From Emiliania huxleyi CCMP1516 (taxonomy: Eukaryota; Haptophyta; Isochrysidales; Noelaerhabdaceae): DNA of 64,000 nucleotides. Made by a program: the position numbers and the translations under genes. This document shows, piece after piece, positions 54,701 through 64,000 of this stretch. The notes below the pieces were generated by a model, which was given only the letters and a program-made list of their open reading frames with translations, ran no database searches and had not been told where the DNA came from. Position 1 is the stretch's first letter. Each line of letters opens with the position of its first letter. The DNA is taken from contig NW_005200871.1 of assembly GCF_000372725.1 (NCBI RefSeq), forward strand, positions 129,829 through 193,828. The letters are read 5' to 3'.

Positions 54701-57700
54701 TCCGGCCAGCAGCGGCGACACGTCTGCGCCAGCAGCGGCGCTGCGGCGGCGGCAGCGCGGCCCTGCGAGCTGCCTTGGCGCTGCATCTCGTCTGACCTGT
54801 GAGATGAGTCACTAACTGTCAATCATTGATCGTGGCTGCTGGCTCGCTCTGCATCTCGTCTGGCCAAAAGGTCATCGACAGCCGGACGGCGTGGTCAACC
54901 GACGACTGCAGGAATCGGCGCCGGTCGGTCGAGTTGCCTAACCTCGGCGGATCTCCGCTGATCTCGCGAGATCTCGCGAACATCTGGTCCTCTCGCGGAC
55001 TCTGGCGGAGCTGCCTTGGTAGAGCGACTCGTCGACAAACTCCTCGAGCCGCTCGATCTCGTCGTCCGAGGGCGAGCCTACCCAACAACCACTCCGTGGT
55101 GATTGGCGCGTGGTAACTGCTACCACGAGATCTCGTCTTCGTCTTGCGAGCCTACTCAATAATCGCCCAGTGTGAATTCGCGCGTGCTCCGAATCTTCAT
55201 TCGATCCCGTTGTCGGAGGGCGAGCCCAGCTGCTTGACTGCCAGCGCGAGGGGCGTGGCTAGGCCCGCCTCGTCCGACAGCCCACCCACAAAGATGCGGT
55301 GGTCATCGAGCAGCCGCCGCCCGCCGCCGCCGCCCGCCGCCGGCCCGCCGCCCGCCGCCGTTGTCCTCTGGTCCCAGCCGAGGAAGGCGGCGTCGCGGTG
55401 CCTGTTCGCAGGTGGGATGTTTTGAGTAGACGCCGTTCACAGCTGGTCCCAGACAACGGAAGGGCGGCATCGCGGTGCCACGGGTCTGGATCGCCCTTGG
55501 GTAGCCACGCCTCCGTCGCCGCGTGACGGCCGAAACTCTTCACCAGCTCGCGCGCGGGCCGAGAGACGTACCTGTCCACGATGCATTTGATGTGAACAGA
55601 CGCCGTTCACAGCGGATTTACGCTCGAGAGGCCGAGAGGCGCACAAGCTCACGCAGATGCGCAGCGGCGGCGCGCCTACGGGTCGGCTCCGAGAACGCTC
55701 CGAGAAGGTTCCGAGAAGGTTCGCACGCAGCGGCGGTGCGCCCGTGGAGGCAGAGCCGGGCCAGTGCAGCCGCAGCGACACGCGGCCGTCCTCTGCAGCG
55801 TGGCGAGGCAGGAGGGCGTACCTTTTTGTTATTGGGGCAGAGGGAGGGAGGGAGGGCGAGGGGTGGGCGAGGGGCGGGAGGGAGAGGGAGAAGGAGGACG
55901 GGGGGAGGGGGAGTCGGCGGGGGGGGGGGGGGGGGGGGGTTTAAAGGGGTATACCTTGTGACCCGGCCGGTGCGAGCGGCCGGGGACAGGCCAAACGAAA
56001 CCCCCTCCAGAGGAGCAACCGGGGGGACCTGGCATTGAATAATCTGTGGGTGCCAATGAAAGGGGGGGGGCCCCCGTCCAGAGAAGCAGCCCGGGGGGCC
56101 CGTCAATGATTAAATTGGAGTTGTTCCAGAGAGGGGGGGGCGCCCCCTTCAGAAAAGCAACCGGGGGGGCCTGGGATCAACAAAATTTGGGTTGCTAATG
56201 AGAGGGAGCGGCACCACGTCCAGAGCAGCAGCCGGCGTGACCTGTCATTGACTAATCTGTAGTTGCTCAAGAGAGGGAGCGGCACCACGTCCAGAGCAGC
56301 AGCCGGCGTGACCTGTCATCGACTAATCTGTAGTTGCTAATGAGAGGGAGCGGCACCACGTCCAGAGCAGCAGCCGGCGTGACCTGTCATCGACTAATCT
56401 GTAGTTGCTAATGAGAGGGAGCGGCACCACGTCCAGAGCAGCAGCCGGCGTGACCTGTCATTGACTAATCTGTAGTTGCTAATGAGAGGGAGCGGCACCA
56501 CGTCCAGAGCAGCAGCCGGCGTGACCTGTCATTGACTAATATGCAGTTGCTAATGAGAGGGAGCGGCACCACGTCCAGAGCAGCAGCCGGCGCGACCTGT
56601 CATTGACTAATCTGTAGTTGCTAATGAGAGGGAGCGGCACCACGTCCAGAGCAGCAGCCGGCGTGACCTGTCATTGACTAATCTGTAGTTGCTAATGAGA
56701 GGGAGCGGCACCACGTCCAGAGCAGCAGCCGGCGTGACCTGTCATCGACTAATCTGTAGTTGCTAATGAGAGGGAGCGGCACCACGTCCAGAGCAGCAGC
56801 CGGCGTGACCTGTCATCGACTAATCTGTAGTTGCTAATGAGAGGGAGCGGCACCACGTCCAGAGCAGCAGCCGGCGTGACCTGTCATTGACTAATATGCA
56901 GTTGCTAATGAGAGGGAGCGGCACCACGTCCAGAGCAGCAGCCGGCGTGACCTGTCATCGACTAATCTGTAGTTGCTAATGAGAGGGAGCGGCACCACGT
57001 CCAGAGCAGCAGCCGGCGTGACCTGTCATTGACTAATATGCAGTTGCTAATGAGAGGGAGCGGCACCACGTCCAGAGCAGCAGCCGGCGTGACCTGTCAT
57101 CGACTAATCTGTAGTTGCTAATGAGAGGGAGCGGCACCACGTCCAGAGCAGCAGCCGGCGTGACCTGTCATTGACTAATATGCAGTTGCTAATGAGAGGG
57201 AGCGGCACCACGTCCAGAGCAGCAGCCGGCGCGACCTGTCATTGACTAATATGCAGTTGCTAATGAGAGGGAGCGGCACCACGTCCAGAGCAGCAGCCGG
57301 CGCGACCTGTCATTGACTAATCTGTAGTTGCTAATGAGAGGGAGCGGCACCACGTCCAGAGCAGCAGCCGGCGTGACCGCGGGAGGAAGCGGAAGTGGAA
57401 AGGCCTCGCCGCCGGCTCCCTCGCCGCCAACGCCGCCCTCGCCTCCTCCCTCGCCTCCTCCCTCGCCGCCTCTGCCGGGCAGCCGCAGCAGCAGGGTGGC
57501 GTTGGTGTGGTCCAGGGGAAGGACCGGCCCTGGGTGCAGCACCTGTTCACAGCGCAGAGGTGTGGAGAGACGCCGCAGAGTAAACAAGGTGGAGAGAGAC
57601 CCGGACCCGCGCACCAACACGGGCATGCCGTGCGCTAGCAGCGTCGCCTGGTCCCACACCTCGAGCTGTGAACGGCTGCTCTTCACGGCCTCTCTCCCAC

Positions 57701-60700
57701 AGGAAAGAGCGCTAGCAGCGTCGCCTCGACCGCACGCACGGACGGAGCGACGACCATCCGCACGCCGTACCTGTTCACAGCGACGCGCTGTGAAGAGACG
57801 CCGTTCACACCGCGGGGCGACGACCATCTGCACGCCGTACCTGTTCACAGCGACGCGCTGTGAAGAGACGCCGTTCACACCGCGGGGCGACGACCATCCG
57901 CACGCCGTACCTGTTCACAGCGACGCGCTATGAAGAGACGCCGTTCACACCGCGGGGCGGCGACCATCCGCACGCCGTACCTGTTCACAGCGACGCGCTG
58001 TGAAGAGACGCCGTTCACACCGCGGGGCGACGACCATCCGCACGCCGTACCTGTTCACAGCGACGCGCTGTGAAGAGACGCCGTTCACACCGCGGGGCGA
58101 CGACCATCCGCACGCCGTACCTGTTCACAGTGACGCGCTGTGAAGAGACGCCGTTCACACCGCGGGGCGACGACCATCCGCACGCCGTACCTGTTCACAG
58201 CGACGCGCTGTGAAGAGACGCCGTTCACACCGCGGGGCGACGACCATCCGCACGCCGCGCCTGTTCACAGCGACGCGCTGTGAAGAGACGCCGTTCACAC
58301 CGCGGGGCGACGACCATCCGCACGCCGTACCTGTTCACAGCGACGCGCTGTGAAGAGACGCCGTTCACACCGCGGGGCGACGACCATCCGCACGCCGCAC
58401 CTGTTCACAGCGACGCGCTGTGAAGAGACGCCGTTCACACCGCGGGGCGACGACCATCCGCACGCCGTACCTGTTCACAGCGACGCGCTGTGAAGAGACG
58501 CCGTTCACACCGCGGGGCGACGACCATCCGCACGCCGCACCTGTTCACAGCGACGCGCTGTGAAGAGACGCCGTTCACACCGCGGGGCGACGACCATCCG
58601 CACGCCGTACCTGTTCACAGCGACGCGCTGTGAAGAGACGCCGTTCACACCGCGGGGCGACGACCATCCGCACGCCGTACCTGTTCACAGCGACGCGCTG
58701 TGAAGAGACGCCGTTCACACCGCGGGGCGACGACCATCCGCACGCCGCACCTGTTCACAGCGACGCGCTGTGAAGAGACGCCGTTCACACCGCGGGGCGA
58801 CGACCATCCGCACGCCGTACCTGTTCACAGCGACGCGCTGTGAAGAGACGCCGTTCACACCGCGGGGCGACGACCATCCGCACGCCGTACCTGTTCACAG
58901 CGACGCGCTGTGAAGAGACGCCGTTCACACCGCGGGGCGACGACCATCCGCACGCCGTACCTGTTCACAGCGACGCGCTGTGAAGAGACGCCGTTCGCAC
59001 CGCGGGGCGACGACCATCCGCACGCCGTACCTGTTCACAGCGACGCGCTGTGAAGAGACGCCGTTCACACCGCGGGGCGACGACCATCCGCACGCCGTAC
59101 CTGTTCACAGCGACGCGCTGTGAAGAGACGCCGTTCACACCGCGGGGCGACGACCATCCGCACGCCGTACCTGTTCACAGCGACGCGCTGTGAAGAGACG
59201 CCGTTCGCACCGCGGGGCGACGACCATCCGCATATGCCGCACGTGCGCGACTGCCCAGGAGTGAGGACTGCGCTAGTCGGCTCCACCCACGCCGCCGCCT
59301 CCTTCCACTCGCCTGCTGACACGCGCGCGCGTGGAGCACTGCCGCACCGCCTCTCCCCCGCCACACCTCTTGTCCCGCTCGCCGAGCCCAAAGCCGCGGC
59401 TGTGCAGCATCAGCTGGTGCGTGTTTTCGTACATCGTCTCGCCGCGCACCGCGTCTTCGGAGCGGAGAGGGCGCCACGCCTGTTCATAGCTGGCGGTGTG
59501 AAGAGACGCCGTTCACAGCTGTCTTCGGAGCGGAGGGGGCGCCTCGCCTCGAACTCGCTGCCCGTCGAAGGCAGCAGCAGCAGGACGGGGCCGGCGCCTG
59601 ATCACAGCGCATGGGGTGTGAACGGCGCCTCTTCACGGGAAGCGGCAAAGGCAGCAGCAAGGCGGCAGCCGGCGCCTGTGGCGCGTGTGACCTGGACGTA
59701 CCCACCTCCTGCTAGCAGCGCGGGCTCGACAAAGACACACTTGGCCGCCACGTCCGGCAGGTCCTGTTCACCGCAGGCCACTGTGAAGAGGCGCTGCTCA
59801 CAGCCCGGAGGTACCACCGCGCAAGTCCTTGTCCGCGAAGAACTGGTTGAAGGGCATCGAGACGCCAAGATCGGCCACCTCGATCGGCGCGCCGCCCTCG
59901 TTGGTAAGGCGCCTAGAAAAGGAAAGGCATTAGGTAGAGAGAGGAAGCACCGTCCTTGGCCTCTGCTCCCGTTGGCCAGGCGCCACAGCAGCAGCAGCGC
60001 GCCTCTGCTGTCCTCCCCAAGCTCTCGCTCCACCCCTAGGGCCTGGCGGCGACCGCCGCCACCGCCCTTGCCGCTCAGCGTGTCGCCGCCGCCGAGGGCG
60101 CGGCACTCGGCGTCGGCGGCTGAGAACCGCCCGCGCAGGCCGATGCGCGTGCGGCCGCGCCATGACTGTGCTGATTCGGCGGCGAGGGGTCCGGCGCCTG
60201 TCAGGGCACACCTCACTGTATCTGACGCAGCCCCGGCATCTGAGGCGGTGAGGGGTGGGCGACTCGCGTGCTTTTCCCTCGCTTCTCCCTCCACAGGTTC
60301 GCTGCCCACGCCGGCGCAGCCACGCAATGCTGTGTTGGCCACTCTTCTCTACAAGGCGAGGGGTCCGGCGCCAGCTCCGACGCCGACGCTGGTGCAGCCA
60401 ATCAGCTGCGGGGCGCGGCCGCCGCCTTCGGCGCACAAGCAACTGCGGCGGCACGCGCGGAGCATGTAGCCCTGGTTCTCGACACACTCGCCCACCTCGG
60501 CCCACCCGCCGCAGCGGCCGTCCGAGTCGGAGGCGCCTGAAGGAGCCATGGACGGGTCGCAGACATGTCCATCCCTCGCCGCAGCGGCCGTCCGCGTCGG
60601 AGGCGCCTGAAGGAGTCATGGACGGGTCGCAGACATGTCCATCCCTCGCCGCAGCGGCCGTCCGCGTCGGAGGCGCCTGAAGGAGTCATGGACGGGTCGC

Positions 60701-62409
60701 AGACATGTCCATCCCTCGCCGCAGCGGCCGTCCGCGTCGGAGGCGCCTGAAGGAGTCATGGACGGGTCGCAGACATGTCCATCCCTCGCCGCAGCGGCCG
60801 TCCGCGTCGGAGGCGCCTGAAGGAGTCATGGACGGGTCGCAGACATGTCCATCCCTCGCCGCAGCGGCCGTCCGCGTCGGAGGCGCCTGAAGGAGTCATG
60901 GACGGGTCGCAGACATGTCCATCCCTCGCCGCAGCGGCCGTCCGCGTCGGAGGCGCCTGAAGGAGTCATGGACGGGTCGCAGACATGTCCATCCCTCGCC
61001 GCAGCGGCCGTCCGCGTCGGAGGCGCCTGAAGGAGTCATGGACGGGTCGCAGACATGTCCATCCCTCGCCGCAGCGGCCGTCCGCGTCGGAGGCGCCTGA
61101 AGGAGTCATGGACGGGTCGCAGACATGTCCATCCCTCGCCGCAGCGGCCGTCCGCGTCGGAGGCGCCTGAAGGAGTCATGGACGGGTCGCAGACATGTCC
61201 ATCCCTCGCCGCAGCGGCCGTCCGCGTCGGAGGCGCCTGAAGGAGTCATGGACGGGTCGCAGACATGTCCATCCCTCGCCGCAGCGGCCGTCCGCGTCGG
61301 AGGCGCCTGAAGGAGTCATGGACGGGTCGCAGACATGTCCATCCCTCGCCGCAGCGGCCGTCCGCGTCGGAGGCGCCTGAAGGAGTCATGGACGGGTCGC
61401 AGACATGTCCATCCCTCGCCGCAGCGGCCGTCCGCGTCGGCAAGCGCCTAGAGAGTATGTGATGGACACGTCGAGATGCGTCCTGCCTGCAATTTGGCGG
61501 CAACACCAGAGAGTCGGAGGCGCCCTTGCAGCCGTCAGCTTGGCCAGAGCCGGTGGCAGAGGGAGCAGACGGGCGGGCTAGCCGGATCGTGAGGTCGCCG
61601 AGCCGATGCTGACCACTCGCCTTTCCGCCCTTGAGCGGCGGCATCGTGTAGCTAAAGTCGCCTCCGATCGCGTGCGGGCGGAGCAGCCCGATCGTGCCGC
61701 GAGGCTCGAGGCCGACGGCGAAGCTCGAGGTGTTGAAGCGGCGCAGCCCGTCGCCGCCGCTGCCGCCGCACATGCGGCAGCTGTGGCGGCACGCGCGGTG
61801 CATGAAGCCTGGGTTGCTCTCGCACCTATGATCAGCTCCTTGCAATCAATCCGAGACATCACGCAAGGGCGCGTGATGCCCGGGATGGCACCTATCATTA
61901 TTGTCTGCCTGTGGACCGTTCCTGCCAAGGACCGGTGCATGCAGCTGTGACTGCTCTCGCACTCGGAGGTGGGCCGCCGCGATGCCCACTCGCCGCACCT
62001 AGTGACATCCCTCGGACATGGTCGTGGACGTGTCTCGGACATGTCCCACCCATCCGGACCACTCGACGTACCGCGCATCGGTGTCCTCGCACACTCCTGC
62101 CGCAGCGGCGCCTCGATTCCCGCCCGGAGCGCTGCACCGACTAGCAGGGCTGACGGACGGGTCGCACCGAAGCAGCTCCGGCGGCCTCACAGAAAGCACC
62201 ACTTCCAACGGAGGGGAGGAGGAGAGGTTGGAAGCCACGACGAGTGCGCGCTTGGCTCCTAGTTGCTGCGGCTGGGCTTGCAGCAGCCTCAGCCTCGAGT
62301 CGACGGCAGCGGCTCGCTTTGCTGATGCCGCGAGGCCGTGGCCGTAGAAGTTGAGCGTCAGAGCTAGCAGCACGAGCGCCACGACCATCGCTCGGAGTGG
62401 GATGCACAT
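51784..62409 (-). CDS. Membrane-anchored or secreted glycoside-hydrolase-like protein (DUF5695 type) with ShK-like modules, many introns
   Basis: Starts MCIPLRAMVV with a strong hydrophobic segment (MVVALVLLALTLNFYGHG): signal anchor or signal peptide. Next is a Cys-rich ShK-like module (CESNPGFMHRACRHSCRMC, about 61820). Then come RFNTSSFAVGLEPRGTIGLL and QHRLGDLTIRL, a second module (DGRCGGWAEVGECVENQGYM, about 60490), LTNEGGAPIEVADLGVSMPF (59.9 kb), VFVEPALLAGGGYVQVTRAT (59.7 kb), YENTHQLMLHSRGFG (59.4 kb), and a toroid-like catalytic half: YNYPHVTAVYWSLYRLGRRF, SEFAWDNTGHEEIATW, SARRWWDFAINGD, VLHHYAGALSSPL, GLYGHWRNAGAYLV. From memory this order matches DUF5695 proteins, thought to be carbohydrate-active; catalytic residues are not assigned. 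Three introns contain 70/71-bp arrays. ShK modules are common extracellular Cys folds and do not imply toxicity. Confidence 0.65.
54257..54354 (-). repeat. Intron unit present only in copy 2 (98 bp)
   Basis: GTGCCGCCTC occurs at 54247-54256 and 54345-54354, with an insert carrying an introner-like CATGAACAGCGTCTCCTCTC and CGAGATT repeats. The copy-1 site (41627-41636) has a single GTGCCGCCTC and no insert. Confidence 0.85.
54565..54636 (-). repeat. Intron unit present only in copy 2 (72 bp)
   Basis: GCACTCGTTCCACGGGCAGC is duplicated (54536 and 54608) around an AT-rich insert (AATAACGATGAAGGGTAGTA). Copy 1 has one copy of the exon sequence (41817-41845). Confidence 0.85.
55403..55479 (-). 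repeat. Introner-containing unit present only in copy 2 (77 bp)
   Basis: GCGGCGTCGCGGTGCC (55387-55402) and GCGGCATCGCGGTGCC (55464-55479) bracket an introner core (TGTTCGCAGGTGGGATG ... GACGCCGTTCACAG). The copy-1 site (42740-42755) is seamless. Confidence 0.9.
55915..56205. other. Degraded copies of the 71-bp unit grading into a G run
   Basis: Moving leftwards from the clean array, units become GC-corrupted (GCGGCACCACGTCC replaced by GGGGGGCCCCCGTCC) and finally a G run of more than 20. It looks like consensus failure rather than evolution. Confidence 0.6.
56206..57380 (-). repeat. 71-bp tandem array carrying a repeated splice-site unit (about 17 copies)
   Basis: On the minus strand each unit reads GTCACGCCGGCTGCTGCTCT-GGACGTG followed by GTGCCGCTCCCTCTCATTAG ... 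GTCAATGACAG. The 27-nt first part (VTPAAALDV) is the exon edge downstream of FPLPLPPA, and the 44-nt second part has GT...AG ends. Copies alternate between TCTGTAG and ATGCAG variants. Confidence 0.85.
57771..59240 (-). repeat. 70-bp tandem array with an introner in each unit (21 copies)
   Basis: Copies start every 70 bp from 57771 to 59171. On the minus strand each is GTACGGCGTGCGGATGGTCG-TCGCCCCGCG (30 nt, YGVRMVVAPR) plus a 40-nt introner GTGTGAACGGCGTCTCTTCA ... GCTGTGAACAG. Units differ by only a few single bases. At the low-coordinate end the exon continues open (APSVRAVEATLLA). Confidence 0.9.
60532..61440 (-). repeat. 70-bp tandem array repeating a 3' splice site (13 copies)
   Basis: Minus-strand units read GCGCCTCCGACGCGGACGGC-CGCTGCGGCGAGG then GATGGACATGTCTGCGACCC ... 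CTCCTTCAG. Each unit ends in AG before GCGCC. The exon at the low-coordinate end continues as ASDSDGRCGGWAEVGEC. Short plus-strand frames starting MSIPRRSG are artefacts of this period. Confidence 0.9.
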
Positions 62410-63079
62410 GGCTGCCAGAGGATGGCGAGAAGTGAGAACTGACCGCGCGGACGCGGTTACACGACCCAGTAAAACCCTCGAACGGACCGCGCGACCAAGA
62501 CGGCGCCATCGCAAAAAGAAGAATTCAACGTAGCAGTTAAGGGGAAACCCGGTACACGGAGCCCTCTCGGAGAACTGTGTTTACTTTAAGGCCCTTGCCC
62601 TGTGAATGCGCACCCCCCCTAGCTAGGGGTCAGGGCTCTCTAGCCCGTAGCCCGATGCCGATCATCCGGCTCGCTGGGTGCGCTTCTCAGCTCCCCGGCC
62701 CTGGATGTGAGGTTGATGACTGCACTCCAAGTGCTCCAAGTACGTACATCGACACAGGTACCCAAAGAGGCACAGCCGGCGACGGACCTTTAGAAGGCGC
62801 CGTCGTCCTCATAGAGGTGGGCACGATCGGGGGGACAGTCGAATCCGCGAGCACACCGTAGTGCTCGCCGAAAAGAAGAAATACAGCAACCTTAATCTCA
62901 CCACTTCTGTGTGTGGAGCAATTTACCGTACCGTACCTTACCTTCGGCAAGAGACGGGCCAAGCAATACATCGCTTGACCCGCAACCTCCTGAGGATCTA
63001 CCAGAGGCCGCACTTCTCCGGCTCCAGCTCTCAGCTGTAGTCGCAGTCCCTACCGACTACCGCGCTCTGGCACTTGAGC
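62410..63079. other. Intergenic with dispersed repeat R1 (copy 2)
   Basis: Lies between the glycosidase-like gene 5' end and the TMEM65 gene 3' end; both are on the minus strand. R1 in inverted orientation occupies 62588-62740. An ACCGTACCTTACCTT short repeat lies at 62924-62942. No gene is supported. Confidence 0.55.
62588..62740 (-). repeat. Dispersed repeat R1, copy 2 (inverted relative to 26331-26480)
   Basis: The reverse complement aligns with 26331-26480 over its full length with scattered differences and small indels (CTAGCTAGG insertion). It includes the CACTTGGAGTGCAGTCATCA end. Confidence 0.85.
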
Positions 63080-63985
63080 TCACGTAACGAAGAGCAGCGG
63101 CGACATCCCGAGCAAGCAGCCAATCGTGACGCCTGCCGACAGCCCCCCAAAGGAGGCGATGCGTGCCGCCGTGGTTGCTCGTTGCGCGGCTGACAGCCGC
63201 GGCGTAGGCAGGCCCATCCTCTCGCTGGCCTGCTCAATGGCGTCGGCGAGCCGCAGACCCACGAGATTGCTCATCAGGTTGCCTAGGCCGGCGGCTGCCA
63301 TCGTGCTCACGTATTGCGAGAAGTGCGAGTCGATGGTCTCGCCAAAGGTGATCATCAGGAAATTGTCCGCGAAGCCGAAGCCGATCATCGGCACTCCCAC
63401 CGAGACAGAGAGCTTCGCCAGCTCCCCTCGCGCAGGGGCGGCCAGCGAGCCCTCCCCCTCCCCGTCGCCTGTAGCACGGGCCTGCTGCTCCTGCCACCGC
63501 TGGAGCGCATCGTACTTGACGGTGCCCGGAAGCGCTGCGAAGAAGCTCGTGCGGCCCCTCCCCGCGCTCGCCACCGCCTCAGCTCCCTCTGCGCCCGAGA
63601 GGCGCAGCACGCTGTTTTTGAAGTCGCTCGACAGGTACGCAAAGAAAGCCGTCTTGCCGCGCCCCTGCGCCGCCGCAATCGCCGCCGCCTTTGCTTTCTC
63701 GCTGTCCGTAAGGCTCGGCGCAGCTCCTTCTCCATTCCAAACGGCTGTTCCGCACGGATCTCGGAGAACGGAGGCTTCTCGGAGGAAGGACCGAGCCAGC
63801 TCCGGATTCTGATGCATGACCTGCGAGATGCCGAGCCGCTCCGCGAAAGTGAGGGGCGCTTTCACCTCCGCCTGCGCTGCCTTTGTCATCGCGCGCAGCT
63901 CGTTGGCCGGCTGTGCACATTTCGTGGCCGAGCACCAAGTAGAGCTCGTCAGCCGTCGGGCTCTGAAGCGAGCGCAGCCCGCCAT
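63080..63985 (-). CDS. TMEM65-family membrane protein
   Basis: The C-terminal third matches the TMEM65 domain: VGVPMIGFGFADNFLMITFG, STMAAAGLGNLMSNLVGLRL, then MGLPTPRLSAAQRATTAARI and GGLSAGVTIGCLLGMSPLLF, giving three predicted membrane helices. In animals TMEM65 sits in the mitochondrial inner membrane and is linked to sodium/calcium exchange; the algal role is inferred only. The N-terminal 190 residues are soluble and contain FAERLGISQVMHQNPELARS and KTAFFAYLSSDFKNSVLRL, which I do not recognise. The first Met in view is at 63985, 15 bp from the window edge, and the frame may extend beyond, so the N-terminus (including any targeting peptide) could be missing. No intron is needed in the visible part. 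Confidence 0.8.
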   Translation of the reverse strand: MAGCARFRARRLTSSTWCSATKCAQPANELRAMTKAAQAEVKAPLTFAERLGISQVMHQNPELARSFLREASVLRDPCGTAVWNGEGAAPSLTDSEKAKAAAIAAAQGRGKTAFFAYLSSDFKNSVLRLSGAEGAEAVASAGRGRTSFFAALPGTVKYDALQRWQEQQARATGDGEGEGSLAAPARGELAKLSVSVGVPMIGFGFADNFLMITFGETIDSHFSQYVSTMAAAGLGNLMSNLVGLRLADAIEQASERMGLPTPRLSAAQRATTAARIASFGGLSAGVTIGCLLGMSPLLFVT

Positions 63986-64000
63986 CGCCCGGGGGCGAGT

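Larger units (their letters stand above)
43333..55914. repeat. Tandem segmental duplication, copy 2
   Basis: Same gene order as 33737-43164, enlarged by a TIR element (44419-44718) and a 3.4-kb recombinase element (48309-51741). Similarity by eye is high throughout, with differences concentrated in introns and in ARM repeats. Confidence 0.85.

Noticed and set aside
56206..61440. CRISPR arrays
   Set aside because: The 70/71-bp repeats are contiguous, with no unique spacers, lie in introns of a eukaryotic gene and have no cas genes nearby.
60565..61462. A family of 61-residue plus-strand proteins starting MSIPRRSG
   Set aside because: They are shadows of the 70-bp repeat: each frame is the same sequence shifted by one unit, antisense to the Cys-module gene.
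61735..61850. Toxin gene because of ShK-like Cys pattern
   Set aside because: The pattern is a widespread extracellular module; here it is part of a large anchored enzyme-like protein, so no toxin function is claimed.

Overview
The window is GC-rich nuclear DNA from a eukaryotic microalga. A haptophyte is my best guess. The evidence is intron-dense genes, SPPPP-linked Cys-rich secreted proteins, many near-identical armadillo (ARM) repeat genes, a bipartite ER-type leader on a carrier protein, a TMEM65 homologue and a heterotrimeric G-protein alpha subunit. A dinoflagellate or pelagophyte is not excluded. I saw no rRNA, tRNA, CRISPR array or prokaryotic operon. The organism call is inference.

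Layout: 1-1792, end of a secreted protein with three 203-residue repeats. 2241-4527, a nine-exon gene for an exported Ala-rich coiled-coil protein. 5303-6049 (-), F-box/SPRY protein. 6889-8064, possible glycosyltransferase. 10245-15304, a 20-exon G-alpha gene whose frame continues into about 530 extra residues. 15759-16527 (-), Cys-rich repeat protein. 17520-18608 and 27519-28499, ARM proteins, with a broken ARM gene at 26.0 kb. 18869-21569 (-), mitochondrial-carrier-family protein. 22088-24274, C48-like protease. 28639-34708, a long unrecognised gene.

From about 33.7 to 55.9 kb a block is present twice in tandem. Each copy holds the 3' end of the 28.6-34.7 kb gene, an ADP-ribosyltransferase-ARM gene, a chromodomain gene and the 3' half of a glycosidase-like gene. 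Copy 2 also carries a 300-bp TIR element and a 3.4-kb tyrosine-recombinase element whose empty site is visible in copy 1. The full glycosidase-like gene runs 62409 to 51784 (-) and contains three 70/71-bp tandem arrays. A TMEM65 gene lies at the right edge.

The unusual theme is how introns arise. In nearly every gene the intron starts with a copy of the first bases of the next exon, the donor is GT, GC or GA, the acceptor is always AG followed by G, and intron or unit length clusters near 70 bp. Many units carry one of a few recurrent cores, most often a GTGAACGGCGTCTCTTCACA...CTGTGAACAG element, always in the orientation of the host gene. Comparing the two block copies shows introns present in one and absent from the other, with the flanking exon duplicated. 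This looks like ongoing intron birth by short tandem duplication, with some units expanded into minisatellites that repeat a splice site. The G-run sequence at the block junctions looks unreliable, so an assembly or haplotype explanation for the block duplication must be kept open.
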